From Acidimicrobiales bacterium (GTDB lineage Bacteria > Actinomycetota > Acidimicrobiia > Acidimicrobiales > VFJN01): 55,438 bases of DNA. Shown piece by piece: positions 15,618 through 22,309 of the stretch (the stretch's first letter is position 1; every line of letters begins with the position of its first letter). Both the position numbers and the translations under genes were made by a program. The stretch lies in the NCBI GenBank assembly GCA_035316325.1, contig DATHJB010000069.1:1-55438 (forward strand), given 5' to 3'. Under the pieces are notes generated by a model. That model made no database searches and was not told the DNA's origin. It saw only the letters and a program-made list of their open reading frames with translations.

Positions 15618-16496
15618 TCAGCTCACGGCGGAGCGGGTGAAGACCCTCACGCTGACCGTCGTGAGCACCAGGGCGAACAGGGCCACGACCCCGAGGCTGA
15701 GGGTGGCCATGGCGGTGGTGTTGGTCATGCCCCAGATGTCGTGGAGGCCGGCGCCGCCGTCGTCGAGCAGGCCGTACCGCAGCAGCGCCAGGGTGTGGGT
15801 CAGCGGGAGCACCTTGGCGACCGCCGTGAGCCCGGCCGGCAGGGCCGTGATGGGGAACAGCGAGCCGGCGAAGAACCACGGCACGATGGCGAGGCCGGGC
15901 AGGGCGCCGGTGAACTCCTCCACCGACGGCATCCGGTTGGCGACGGCCTCGGCGACCCCGTACATGGCCACGGCGAGCAGCAGCGAGGCGCCGACCACCC
16001 AGCCGAGCCCGGACACCGTCACGTCGTACTCGGCGCCCCGCAGCACCGACGCCACCAGCAGCACCCCGAGCTGCAGCCCGGTGATGGCCAGGGCGACGAC
16101 GAAGTTGCCGGCGACCAGCAACGACCGCGGGATCGGCGCCGCCAGCAGGTCGCGCCGGGCGCCGCTGTCGCGGTCGACGATCACCCCGACCCCGGAGAAC
16201 AGGCAGTTCAGGGGGATCAGCAGGCCGGCGGTGCCGAGGGCGGCGTAGCTCATGTAGTCGATGCCCGGCACCGACGGCCCGATCGAGTCGAGCGCCGGGG
16301 CGATCACCAGGGCGAAGAGCACGGGCGTCGACAGCGGGACGAGGATCTCCCGGGGCGTCCGGGCGGTGAGGGCGAAGCGCCGGGCGGCCAGGGTGCGCAG
16401 GGCACCGAGGAGGCCGGGCCCGGACCGCGGCACCGCTTCGGGGCGAACCGGGCGGGCCGTCACGACCGGGGTGGGGGTGGAGACGACGGTGGTCAT
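15618..16496 (-). CDS. ABC-2 type transporter permease
   Basis: 292 residues. After a cytoplasmic Pro/Val-rich N-terminus there are about six hydrophobic segments, including LVPLSTPVLFALVIAP, the GTAGLLIPLNCLFSGVGVIVDRDSGARRDLLAAPIPR coupling region and LGVVALFALVLTTVSV at the end. This is the DrrB-like family that pairs with one ATPase to export drugs, lipids or polysaccharides. The gene follows the ATPase gene with a 31-bp gap holding an AAAGGAG-type ribosome-binding site, so both form one operon. Confidence 0.88.
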   Translation of the reverse strand: MTTVVSTPTPVVTARPVRPEAVPRSGPGLLGALRTLAARRFALTARTPREILVPLSTPVLFALVIAPALDSIGPSVPGIDYMSYAALGTAGLLIPLNCLFSGVGVIVDRDSGARRDLLAAPIPRSLLVAGNFVVALAITGLQLGVLLVASVLRGAEYDVTVSGLGWVVGASLLLAVAMYGVAEAVANRMPSVEEFTGALPGLAIVPWFFAGSLFPITALPAGLTAVAKVLPLTHTLALLRYGLLDDGGAGLHDIWGMTNTTAMATLSLGVVALFALVLTTVSVRVFTRSAVS

Positions 16497-16527
16497 CGGA
16501 GGAGCTCCTTTGAAACGTTGGGGGAGG

Positions 16528-17511
16528 TCATGCCGCGGCCGCGGGGGTGGCGAGGGAGCCGCCGGTGAGGCGCAGGTAGACGTCGTCGAGAGTGGGCCGA
16601 CGGGTGGTCACGGCCGTGGGCGTGACACCGGCGCGACCGAGCGCGTCGAGGGCGTCGGCGGCGGGACGGCCGTGCAGGGGCACGGTGACGGTGGAGCCGA
16701 GGGCGAGAACGTCGTCGCCGGCGAAGCCACCGGCCCGGAGTCCGCTCAGCGCACGAGCGGCGGCCGGCGAGGAGTCGACCCGCAGCTCCAGCACGTCGAT
16801 GCCGAGCCCGGCGAGCAGGTCGGCCGGCGTGTCGAGGGCGACGATCTCGCCCTCGTGCATCACGCCGATGCGGTCGCACAGCCGCTCGGCCTCGTCGAGG
16901 TAGTGGGTGGTGAGCAGCACCGTGAGGCCGGACCGCTCCCGCAGGCCGCCGATGAGGTCGAGCAGCTCGTAGCGGATCCGGGGGTCGAGGCCGACGGTGG
17001 GCTCGTCGAGGAACAGCACCCGGGGCCTCGACAGCAGCGACCGGGCGATCTCCAGCCGCCGCCGCTGCCCGCCGCTGTAGGTCGACACCGGGCGGTCGAG
17101 GATGCCGGTGAGCCCGAAGCCGTCGACGTGCTCGTCGATCCGCGCCGCCGCGTCCCGAGCGCCCACGCCCCACAGGCGGGCGTGGAGGAGCAGGTTGCGG
17201 CGGCCGGTGAGAGCCCGGTCGACGACCGGGTCCTGGAACACGACGGCGCTGGCGGCCCGGGCCTGGATCGGCTGGTCGGACACGTCGAAGCCGTCGACGT
17301 GGGCCCGCCCGCCGGTGGGCACCACGGTGGTGGTGAGCATGCCGATGGTGGTGCTCTTGCCGGCGCCGTTGGGACCGAGGAGGCCGAAGACCTCGCCGGG
17401 AGCGACGTCGAAGTCGACGCCCTTCACGGCTTCGACGCCGCCGGGCCAGGTCTTGCGCAGGCCGTGGACGCCGACCGCCGCCGGGGGGAGCTGGTCGGTG
17501 GTGTGGTTCAT
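16528..17511 (-). CDS. ABC transporter ATP-binding protein (DrrA-like)
   Basis: 327 residues from ATG 17511; the frame is open further upstream, but that part lies over the sigma-type promoter. All ATPase motifs are present: Walker A GPNGAGKST, Q-loop VVFQDPVVDRALTGRRNL, signature YSGGQRRRLEIA, Walker B VLFLDEPTVGLDP and H-loop TTHYLDEAE. A C-terminal domain of about 90 residues, typical of DrrA-like exporters, ends in RRPTLDDVYLRLTGG. It energises the permease encoded next to it. The gene is divergent from the ECF sigma factor, and its promoter shares that gene's -35 element. Confidence 0.92.
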   Translation of the reverse strand: MNHTTDQLPPAAVGVHGLRKTWPGGVEAVKGVDFDVAPGEVFGLLGPNGAGKSTTIGMLTTTVVPTGGRAHVDGFDVSDQPIQARAASAVVFQDPVVDRALTGRRNLLLHARLWGVGARDAAARIDEHVDGFGLTGILDRPVSTYSGGQRRRLEIARSLLSRPRVLFLDEPTVGLDPRIRYELLDLIGGLRERSGLTVLLTTHYLDEAERLCDRIGVMHEGEIVALDTPADLLAGLGIDVLELRVDSSPAAARALSGLRAGGFAGDDVLALGSTVTVPLHGRPAADALDALGRAGVTPTAVTTRRPTLDDVYLRLTGGSLATPAAAA

Positions 17512-17520
17512 GGCCCAGAC

Positions 17521-17547
17521 GACAAGACGGCGGCCCCGGATGTGACA
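17521..17547 (-). promoter_or_regulatory. ECF41-like promoter of the ABC operon
   Basis: On the minus strand TGTCACA (17547-17541) is followed after 16 bp by TGTC (17524-17521). The TGTCACA -35 element matches the one described for ECF41 sigma factors. The transcript would start only a few bases before ATG 17511. Confidence 0.55.
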
Positions 17548-17618
17548 CGGCGGCTTGCATGTCACCCATCCAACCACCCGCCGCCGCCCCAAACGGTGGA
17601 GGCGGCAAGCCGCTCCGC

Positions 17619-17646
17619 TGTCACATTTTGGGGGTCCTGTCTTGTC
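17619..17646 (+). promoter_or_regulatory. ECF41-like promoter of the sigma factor gene
   Basis: TGTCACA 17619-17625, 17-bp spacer, TGTC 17643-17646. The flanking GTCTTGTCGT is shared base for base with the divergent ABC promoter, suggesting that one sigma factor reads both and regulates itself. Confidence 0.55.
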
Positions 17647-17685
17647 GTGTGGGGTGACCGGTACGTTTGCCCCTGGGAGAACCCC

Positions 17686-18579
17686 ATGCCCGACCCTCGC
17701 CTCGACGTCGCCTGGCGCGACGACCGCCGCTACCTCCTGAGCCTGGCGAAGCGCACGCTGGGCGACTCCGCCGCCGCCGAGGACGTGGTGCAGGAGGCGT
17801 TCGGCGCCCTCGTCAAGATGCCGCCCGGCGAGGTGGACGACGTGCGGGGCTGGCTGACGGTGGTCGTCCGGCGGCTCAGCCTCAACCGCCTCCGCTCGGC
17901 GTACAGCCGCCGGGAGTCGGTCGCCGACACCCTCCCCGAGGACGGCGGCACCGACGACCCCGCCGACCGGGTGACCCTCGACGACCAGGTCCGTCAGGCC
18001 CTCGCGGTGGTCCTCGACCGCCTGTCACCGGCGGAGCGCACGTCGTTCGTGCTCCACGACGTGTTCGGCTTCCCGTTCGGCGCGGTGGCCGAGATCGTCG
18101 GCCGCACCCCCGCGGCCTGCCGCCAGCTCGCCAGCCGGGCCCGACGCTCGGTGCGCGCCGGCGACGACGTCGGCACCGACACCGACGACACCGACGGCAC
18201 CAGCACCGACGGCGAGCGGCACCTGGTCACCCCGGCCGCCGCCCGGCACAGCCTGCTGGCCGAGCGGTTCGTGGCGGCCGCCTCCGGGGGCGACCTCGCC
18301 GCGCTCGTGGAGGTCCTCGACCCCGACGTCGCCGGCGACGCCGTCCTGGTCGGCCACGGCCCGTTCGTCCACGCCGAGGGGTTCGACCAGGTGGCGGGCC
18401 GGCTGCTGCGGCTGTTCGGCCCGGCCACCGGCATGGACCTGGTGCCCTTCCCGGTCGAGGACCAGGCCGGGGTCGTCGCCGTGATCAAGGGCCGGGTGCA
18501 TGCCGTGATCCTGCTCACGGGCACCGACACCGTGCGCCTGATCCAGGCCTACGTCCTCCCCGCGGCCCACCAGCCGTAA
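17686..18579 (+). CDS. ECF sigma factor with C-terminal SnoaL-like domain (ECF41/SigJ-like)
   Basis: 297 residues from ATG 17686, which has GGGAGA 8 nt upstream. Sigma region 2 is RRYLLSLAKRTLGDSAAAEDVVQEAF with the RGWLTVVVRRLSLNRLRS helix; region 4 is LDRLSPAERTSFVLHDVFGFPFGAVAEIVGRTPAACRQLASRARR. After an Asp/Thr-rich linker (about 160-180), roughly 110 residues resemble the SnoaL-like extension that controls activity in ECF41 sigma factors, which need no separate anti-sigma. The NPDKL-type end of that family is not obvious, so membership is approximate. Matching TGTCACA promoters before this gene and the divergent ABC operon point to autoregulation and control of export. Confidence 0.85.
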   Translation: MPDPRLDVAWRDDRRYLLSLAKRTLGDSAAAEDVVQEAFGALVKMPPGEVDDVRGWLTVVVRRLSLNRLRSAYSRRESVADTLPEDGGTDDPADRVTLDDQVRQALAVVLDRLSPAERTSFVLHDVFGFPFGAVAEIVGRTPAACRQLASRARRSVRAGDDVGTDTDDTDGTSTDGERHLVTPAAARHSLLAERFVAAASGGDLAALVEVLDPDVAGDAVLVGHGPFVHAEGFDQVAGRLLRLFGPATGMDLVPFPVEDQAGVVAVIKGRVHAVILLTGTDTVRLIQAYVLPAAHQP

Positions 18580-18604
18580 GTCCTCCGACCCCGGAGACCC
18601 CCGA

Positions 18605-18820
18605 CTACATCGCGTCCGCCAGGTCGTCGAACTCGCCGGCCTTGCAGCCGTTCACCCAGGCGGCCAGCTCGGACCGGGTGAACTCGATGGTCCCGGCGTC
18701 GGGGCGGTGGCTGTTGCGCACGAGGATCAGGTCGCCGACCTCGCACACCTCCACGCAGTCGCCGTTCTGCCCGCTGTACGTCGATTTTCGCCAGCTGGGC
18801 CTATCAGGATGGTCGCTCAT
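18605..18820 (-). CDS. DUF397 domain protein
   Basis: 71 residues from ATG 18820. It carries the whole DUF397 pattern: WRKSTYSGQNGDCVEV, then VRNSHRPDAGTIEFTRSELAAWVNGCKAGEFD. DUF397 proteins are small actinobacterial partners of XRE regulators (the WhiJ/AbaA-type pairs), several linked to development or antibiotic control. The start overlaps the stop of the XRE gene by 4 bp (ATGA), so both are translated together and probably interact. Confidence 0.92.
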   Translation of the reverse strand: MSDHPDRPSWRKSTYSGQNGDCVEVCEVGDLILVRNSHRPDAGTIEFTRSELAAWVNGCKAGEFDDLADAM

Positions 18821-19665
18821 TGGTATCGCTCCTCGGCGATGTTGCGGATGAGGTCGACCGACTCCGTGAGCGAGAGGGAGTGCTCGCACAGGTGGTCGAA
18901 CACCTCGACGTGGGCGTCGACGGCGTGGGGCCCCTCCAGGTACCGGACCCCGGTCCGGTCGGTGACGCAGGCCATCTGAGCCGTCGTCGCTCCGGGCGAC
19001 GCCAGCAGCGTGAACGCCCCGAACGAGGCCGCGTGCACGCCCGCCACCAGCGGCAGGATCCGCAGGTCGACGTTGGGTTGCTGCGCCATCGCCGCCAGGT
19101 GGGCGAGTTGCGCGGCCATCACCACCGGCCCGCCCGTGAGGCGGAGGAGCACCGACTCGTCCAGCACGACCGCCAGCTGCAACGGATCGGGCTTCCGTAT
19201 CAACACGCCCTGGCGGGCCAGGCGCAGCTCGACGCGCCGCGCCACCCACTCGTCGCTCGCCGGGCGCGGCCCCACCCGCTCGACCGCCCGGGCGTAGGCC
19301 GGCGTCTGCAGCAGGGCGTGCACCGTCATCGGCTGGAACGCCCACAGATGGGAGGCACCCTGCTCCAGCGAGGCGTACAGCGTCAGCCACGTCGGCACGG
19401 CCTGACCGCTCGGCGCCGCGACGGCACCCCCGCCCTCGGCCTCGCCGTTGGCGTTGGCGTTGGCGTTGAGGTAGGAGTCGACCTCCACCAGCGACACGTC
19501 GAGCCGTTCGGCGAGCCGCGGCCGGAACCCGACCCGCGGCGTCGACAGGCCGCGCTCCCACTCCCGGTAGGTCGACGTGGCCACGCCGATCGAGAGCGCG
19601 AGCTGCTCCTGGGTCAGACCCTGTTGCTCCCGCCGTGCCTTGAGCCGGTGGCGTGCCATCGCCAT
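18817..19665 (-). CDS. XRE family HTH regulator with DUF5753 domain
   Basis: 282 residues; ATG 19665 follows GGGAGGA. The HTH is at the N-terminus: LKARREQQGLTQEQLALSIGVATSTYREWERG. A linker contains Asn-Ala repeats (NANANANGEAEGGG) coded by a 6-bp tandem repeat. The rest fits DUF5753, the ligand- or partner-binding domain of these regulators: the leading LEQGASHLWAFQPMTVHALLQTPAYARAV and the PLVAGVHAASFGAFTLL core. It should repress or activate targets together with the DUF397 partner encoded immediately after it; the signal is unknown. Confidence 0.92.
   Translation of the reverse strand: MAMARHRLKARREQQGLTQEQLALSIGVATSTYREWERGLSTPRVGFRPRLAERLDVSLVEVDSYLNANANANGEAEGGGAVAAPSGQAVPTWLTLYASLEQGASHLWAFQPMTVHALLQTPAYARAVERVGPRPASDEWVARRVELRLARQGVLIRKPDPLQLAVVLDESVLLRLTGGPVVMAAQLAHLAAMAQQPNVDLRILPLVAGVHAASFGAFTLLASPGATTAQMACVTDRTGVRYLEGPHAVDAHVEVFDHLCEHSLSLTESVDLIRNIAEERYQ
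19447..19468. repeat. 6-bp tandem repeat in the XRE gene
   Basis: GTTGGC is repeated more than three times in a row (19447-19468). It encodes the Asn-Ala repeats between HTH and DUF5753 and, being in multiples of three, can change linker length without breaking the frame. Confidence 0.75.
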
Positions 19666-19891
19666 GGCTGTCCTCCCGTACCCCCGTGCTCCCCCGAGCA
19701 GTTGCCGGTCCTGTCCCCGGAGAGGCCACAGTACCCACCCCGGGCCGACGCGAAAACCCTGCCCATACGGGCCTTTCCGCGCTCAGGCCGCGCTACTTCG
19801 GGGGCCAGCACTCTGGTCATCGCCGGGGTGCCGGCCCGACACTACGCAACGTGTACGCGACTGCACCGACGGGACCGACGGGAACGGCCCG

Positions 19892-20113
19892 ATGAGCCGC
19901 CGCCGACCGGTCGACGTGAAGGCCCGCCTGCGCGTCGACGTCGACCACGACGAGTGCCGCTACTGGGTGGAGCTGGAGGCGACCGACGGCCGCACCTGCC
20001 GGCTCGACATCCCCACGGCCAGACGGCTGGCGACGCAGGTGCAGGCGAAGGTCCGCGTGGCAGAGCGGATGGCCGCCGACCAGGCCAGAGCCCCGATCCT
20101 CAGCCACGAGTGA
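19892..20113 (+). CDS. Small hypothetical protein
   Basis: 73 residues from ATG 19892. Highly charged: a basic start MSRRRPVDVKARLRVDVDHDE, a YWVELEA strand, then a long amphipathic helix (TARRLATQVQAKVRVAERMAADQAR). Third-position GC is high. No family recognised and no signal peptide. No clear ribosome-binding site is visible, so the start is uncertain. The region between it and the XRE gene (19666-19891) holds the two divergent promoters and nothing else I can support. Confidence 0.6.
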   Translation: MSRRRPVDVKARLRVDVDHDECRYWVELEATDGRTCRLDIPTARRLATQVQAKVRVAERMAADQARAPILSHE

Positions 20114-20175
20114 GCGTCGACCGGGAGCCGGTCGGGCCGTGGCTCTCCCACGGCCCGAACCGGTGCCTCCCGGAA

Positions 20176-20223
20176 TCAGTCGGTGATCAGTCGGTGATCA
20201 GTCGGTGATCAGCGGGTGATCAG
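20176..20223. repeat. 11-bp tandem repeat covering a stop codon
   Basis: TCAGTCGGTGA occurs at 20176-20186, 20187-20197 and 20198-20208, then TCAGCGGGTGA 20209-20219 and a partial TCAG 20220-20223. Each unit joint creates the palindrome TGATCA. The stop codon of the polyester-hydrolase-like gene on the minus strand is at the array edge (20220-20222). Confidence 0.85.
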
Positions 20224-21083
20224 AACGGGCAGGTGCTGCGGACCTCGTTGAGCGTCCCGCCGGCGACGGGCCTGGAGGCGCCGCACGTCCACGGGTCGTA
20301 GCGGGTGTCGCCGTCGAGCCAGCGCTTGAAGAACGCCACCGCGTACTTGCCCGGTAGCCCCGAGCCGAACGCCGGCGAGTTGGCGCAGAAGTGGTCACCA
20401 CCCGCCAACGAGATGTACTGCTTCTCGCCGGCGAGCGAGTTGTACATCGGCGAGGCGTGCGAGGCGACCGCAGCGACGGCGTCGTTCTGGCAGGCGATCA
20501 CCAGGGCCGGCTTGTTGACCGTCGAGAAGCTGCTGCTGCCGTTCCACGGCGCCAGCGGCACGGCGACGTCGACGTCGGGGTCGTCCCGCAGCGAGATCAG
20601 CGACCCGCCGCCGCCCATCGAGTGGCCGGCGACCCCTTGGCGGGTGCCGTCGACCTTCCCGAACACCGGGCTCCCCTGGGTGTTGCCCTGGTTGACGACG
20701 TAGTCGAGGGCCTGGCGCTGCTCGGTGGAGCGCTGCTCCGGCTGGATGAACGAGTTGGTGGTGTTGATGGTGATCGCCACGAAGCCGTGCGACGCCAGGC
20801 GCGGGCCCCACGGGGCGATGGCGTCCTGTGCCGACAGGAAGCCGGGGGAGATCGAGATGACGGCGAACGGCCCTTCCGACGTGTTCGCCGGGTAGTAGAG
20901 CGTGCCGCCGCCGAAGCCGGCCGAGCTGGGAACGGCCACCGAGCCGACGGCGTACGGCCCCGACGAGGCCATGAGGACGGCCTCCGTCGGCTCGGGCCCG
21001 CGCCAGTCGCAGGCCGCGAGCACGAGCGTCAGGACCAGCCCTACGGCCGCGCGACGCCACGGGATGCTGCGAATCGAGATCAC
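20220..21083 (-). CDS. Lipoprotein of the PET-hydrolase/cutinase-like family
   Basis: 287 residues from GTG 21083, preceded by GGGGGG. A lipoprotein signal (IPWRRAAVGLVLTLVLAAC) puts the lipidated Cys at 25, so the enzyme should be anchored outside the membrane. The body follows Ideonella PETase closely: RGPEPTEA at the start, GPRLASHGFVAITI, GKVDGTRQGVAGHSMGGGGS with Ser155, Asp201 in CQNDAV, His231 in GGDHFCANS, and DTRYDPWTC. Trp180 in APWNGS is kept. Cys198/Cys233 match the extra active-site disulfide of PETase (type II), and Cys267/Cys285 the C-terminal one. His154 and Phe232 replace PETase Trp159 and Ser238, as in cutinases. The substrate is likely a polyester or lipid ester; PET activity is only inferred. 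Confidence 0.88.
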   Translation of the reverse strand: MISIRSIPWRRAAVGLVLTLVLAACDWRGPEPTEAVLMASSGPYAVGSVAVPSSAGFGGGTLYYPANTSEGPFAVISISPGFLSAQDAIAPWGPRLASHGFVAITINTTNSFIQPEQRSTEQRQALDYVVNQGNTQGSPVFGKVDGTRQGVAGHSMGGGGSLISLRDDPDVDVAVPLAPWNGSSSFSTVNKPALVIACQNDAVAAVASHASPMYNSLAGEKQYISLAGGDHFCANSPAFGSGLPGKYAVAFFKRWLDGDTRYDPWTCGASRPVAGGTLNEVRSTCPF

Positions 21084-21142
21084 TGTGTGCCCCCCTAGGC
21101 AATGGAGCCGCCCAGTCAGGACGGCCACCTGCACCAGGTCAT

Positions 21143-21201
21143 AACCCGACATGAGTCAGTAAGTCAACGCTTTGCGTTCCATCCAGTCAGTAAAACCCGA
21201 C
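21143..21201. promoter_or_regulatory. Paired repeats upstream of the polyester-hydrolase-like gene
   Basis: AACCCGAC at 21143-21150 and 21194-21201, and AGTCAGTAA at 21154-21162 and 21185-21193, so the two motifs occur in mirrored order but same orientation. The cluster sits 60-118 bp upstream of GTG 21083, in a locally less GC-rich region, and looks like a regulator-binding region. Confidence 0.4.
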
Positions 21202-21240
21202 CTGACGCGCCGTCAGACAACAGGCAGTCAGGGGTCCGCT

Positions 21241-22014
21241 CTAGCGGCCGGACCAGTTGAAGGCGACCGGACGCGTCGGGCCGCGCACGGCCCGGACCAC
21301 CAGGCCGGCGAGGATGCCGAACACGAACCCGCCCACGTGCGCGGCCCAGGCCACGCTGTCGTTCGGGTCGGTGAAGAACTGCAGCACGAACCAGAACAGC
21401 AGCAGAACGGCAGCCGGGATGTCGACCACCACGAAGAAGACCAGCGTCCGGACCCTGGCCGCGGGGAAGAGCACCAGGTAGGCGCCCATCACCGCGGCGA
21501 TCGCACCCGACGCGCCCACCACCGGCACGGTGGAGTCCGGCTCGAGGGCCACGTGCGCGAGCGTGCCCACGATGCCGCCCACCAGGTAGAAGACCGGGTA
21601 GGCCAACCGTCCCATCACGTCCTCGACGTTGTTGCCGAAGACCCACAGGAACAGCAGGTTGCCGCCGATGTGCCACAGGCTGCCGTGCATGAAGATCGAC
21701 GTGACCACCGACAGCCACACGTTCTTGTCGGGGAAGACCGCGTCGGACTCGCCGTCGTCGACGTCGCAGGAGTCGACGTCGCCCAACCGGTAGGTGGCAT
21801 CCACCTCCTGCAGGTCGAGGGGGCGGCCCTCCCGCACCTCGCAGGGGATGGCCGCGTTCTCCAGGAAGAAGACCGTGTCGTCGCTGCTGTCCTGGTCGCT
21901 GCTCGCGAACGGGCCCGGCTGCCAGGCCAGGTAGGCGACGATGCAGGCCGCGATGATCAGCCAGGTGACGATCGGCGGCCGGCTGACCGGGTTCTCGTCG
22001 CGCAACGGCAGCAT
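21241..22014 (-). CDS. Rhomboid family intramembrane serine protease
   Basis: 257 residues. VTWLIIAACIVAYLAW is the first membrane helix, followed by a long acidic extracellular loop with three Cys. HGSLWHIGGNLLFLWVFG (about 110-127) is the rhomboid loop/helix 2, GASGAIAAVMG contains the catalytic Ser169, and AAHVGGFVFG contains the partner His226. It should cut substrates within the membrane; physiological substrates are unknown. GGGAG before ATG 22014 is the ribosome-binding site. Its promoter region is shared with no other gene; the small acidic gene upstream is on the same strand. Confidence 0.92.
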   Translation of the reverse strand: MLPLRDENPVSRPPIVTWLIIAACIVAYLAWQPGPFASSDQDSSDDTVFFLENAAIPCEVREGRPLDLQEVDATYRLGDVDSCDVDDGESDAVFPDKNVWLSVVTSIFMHGSLWHIGGNLLFLWVFGNNVEDVMGRLAYPVFYLVGGIVGTLAHVALEPDSTVPVVGASGAIAAVMGAYLVLFPAARVRTLVFFVVVDIPAAVLLLFWFVLQFFTDPNDSVAWAAHVGGFVFGILAGLVVRAVRGPTRPVAFNWSGR

Positions 22015-22078
22015 CGACTAGCTCCCGCCCACGCCCACAGGCCACGACATCCGCCTGACGGTACCGCCCGCGACCACG

Positions 22079-22264
22079 TCAATCCGGGTCGGCGTCGTCC
22101 TCCTCGTCGACCTCGCCGTTCCCGTTATCGCCGCCCTCGCCCTCGGCGCCGTCGTCCTCCACGAGGTCGTCGACGAACGCCGCCACCGCGTCGACCACGT
22201 CGTCGGGGGCGAGCGGATCGGGGTCGGCGGGGGCACCGGCCCCGACGGCGAGAGGCTCGCTCAC
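22079..22264 (-). CDS. Small acidic protein
   Basis: 61 residues from GTG 22264. Very acidic: APDDVVDAVAAFVDDLVEDD followed by a Gly/Asn/Asp/Glu tail that ends in EEDDADPD. TACGTT lies 7 nt before the start, consistent with leaderless translation. No family recognised. The amphipathic helix in the middle may bind a partner. It sits between two genes of the same strand, and could be part of a short operon with the rhomboid gene 64 bp downstream. Confidence 0.5.
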   Translation of the reverse strand: MSEPLAVGAGAPADPDPLAPDDVVDAVAAFVDDLVEDDGAEGEGGDNGNGEVDEEDDADPD

Positions 22265-22309
22265 AGGTCGCAACGTACGTACCCCGGCTGACCCCGGCAT
22301 CAGTAGGCG

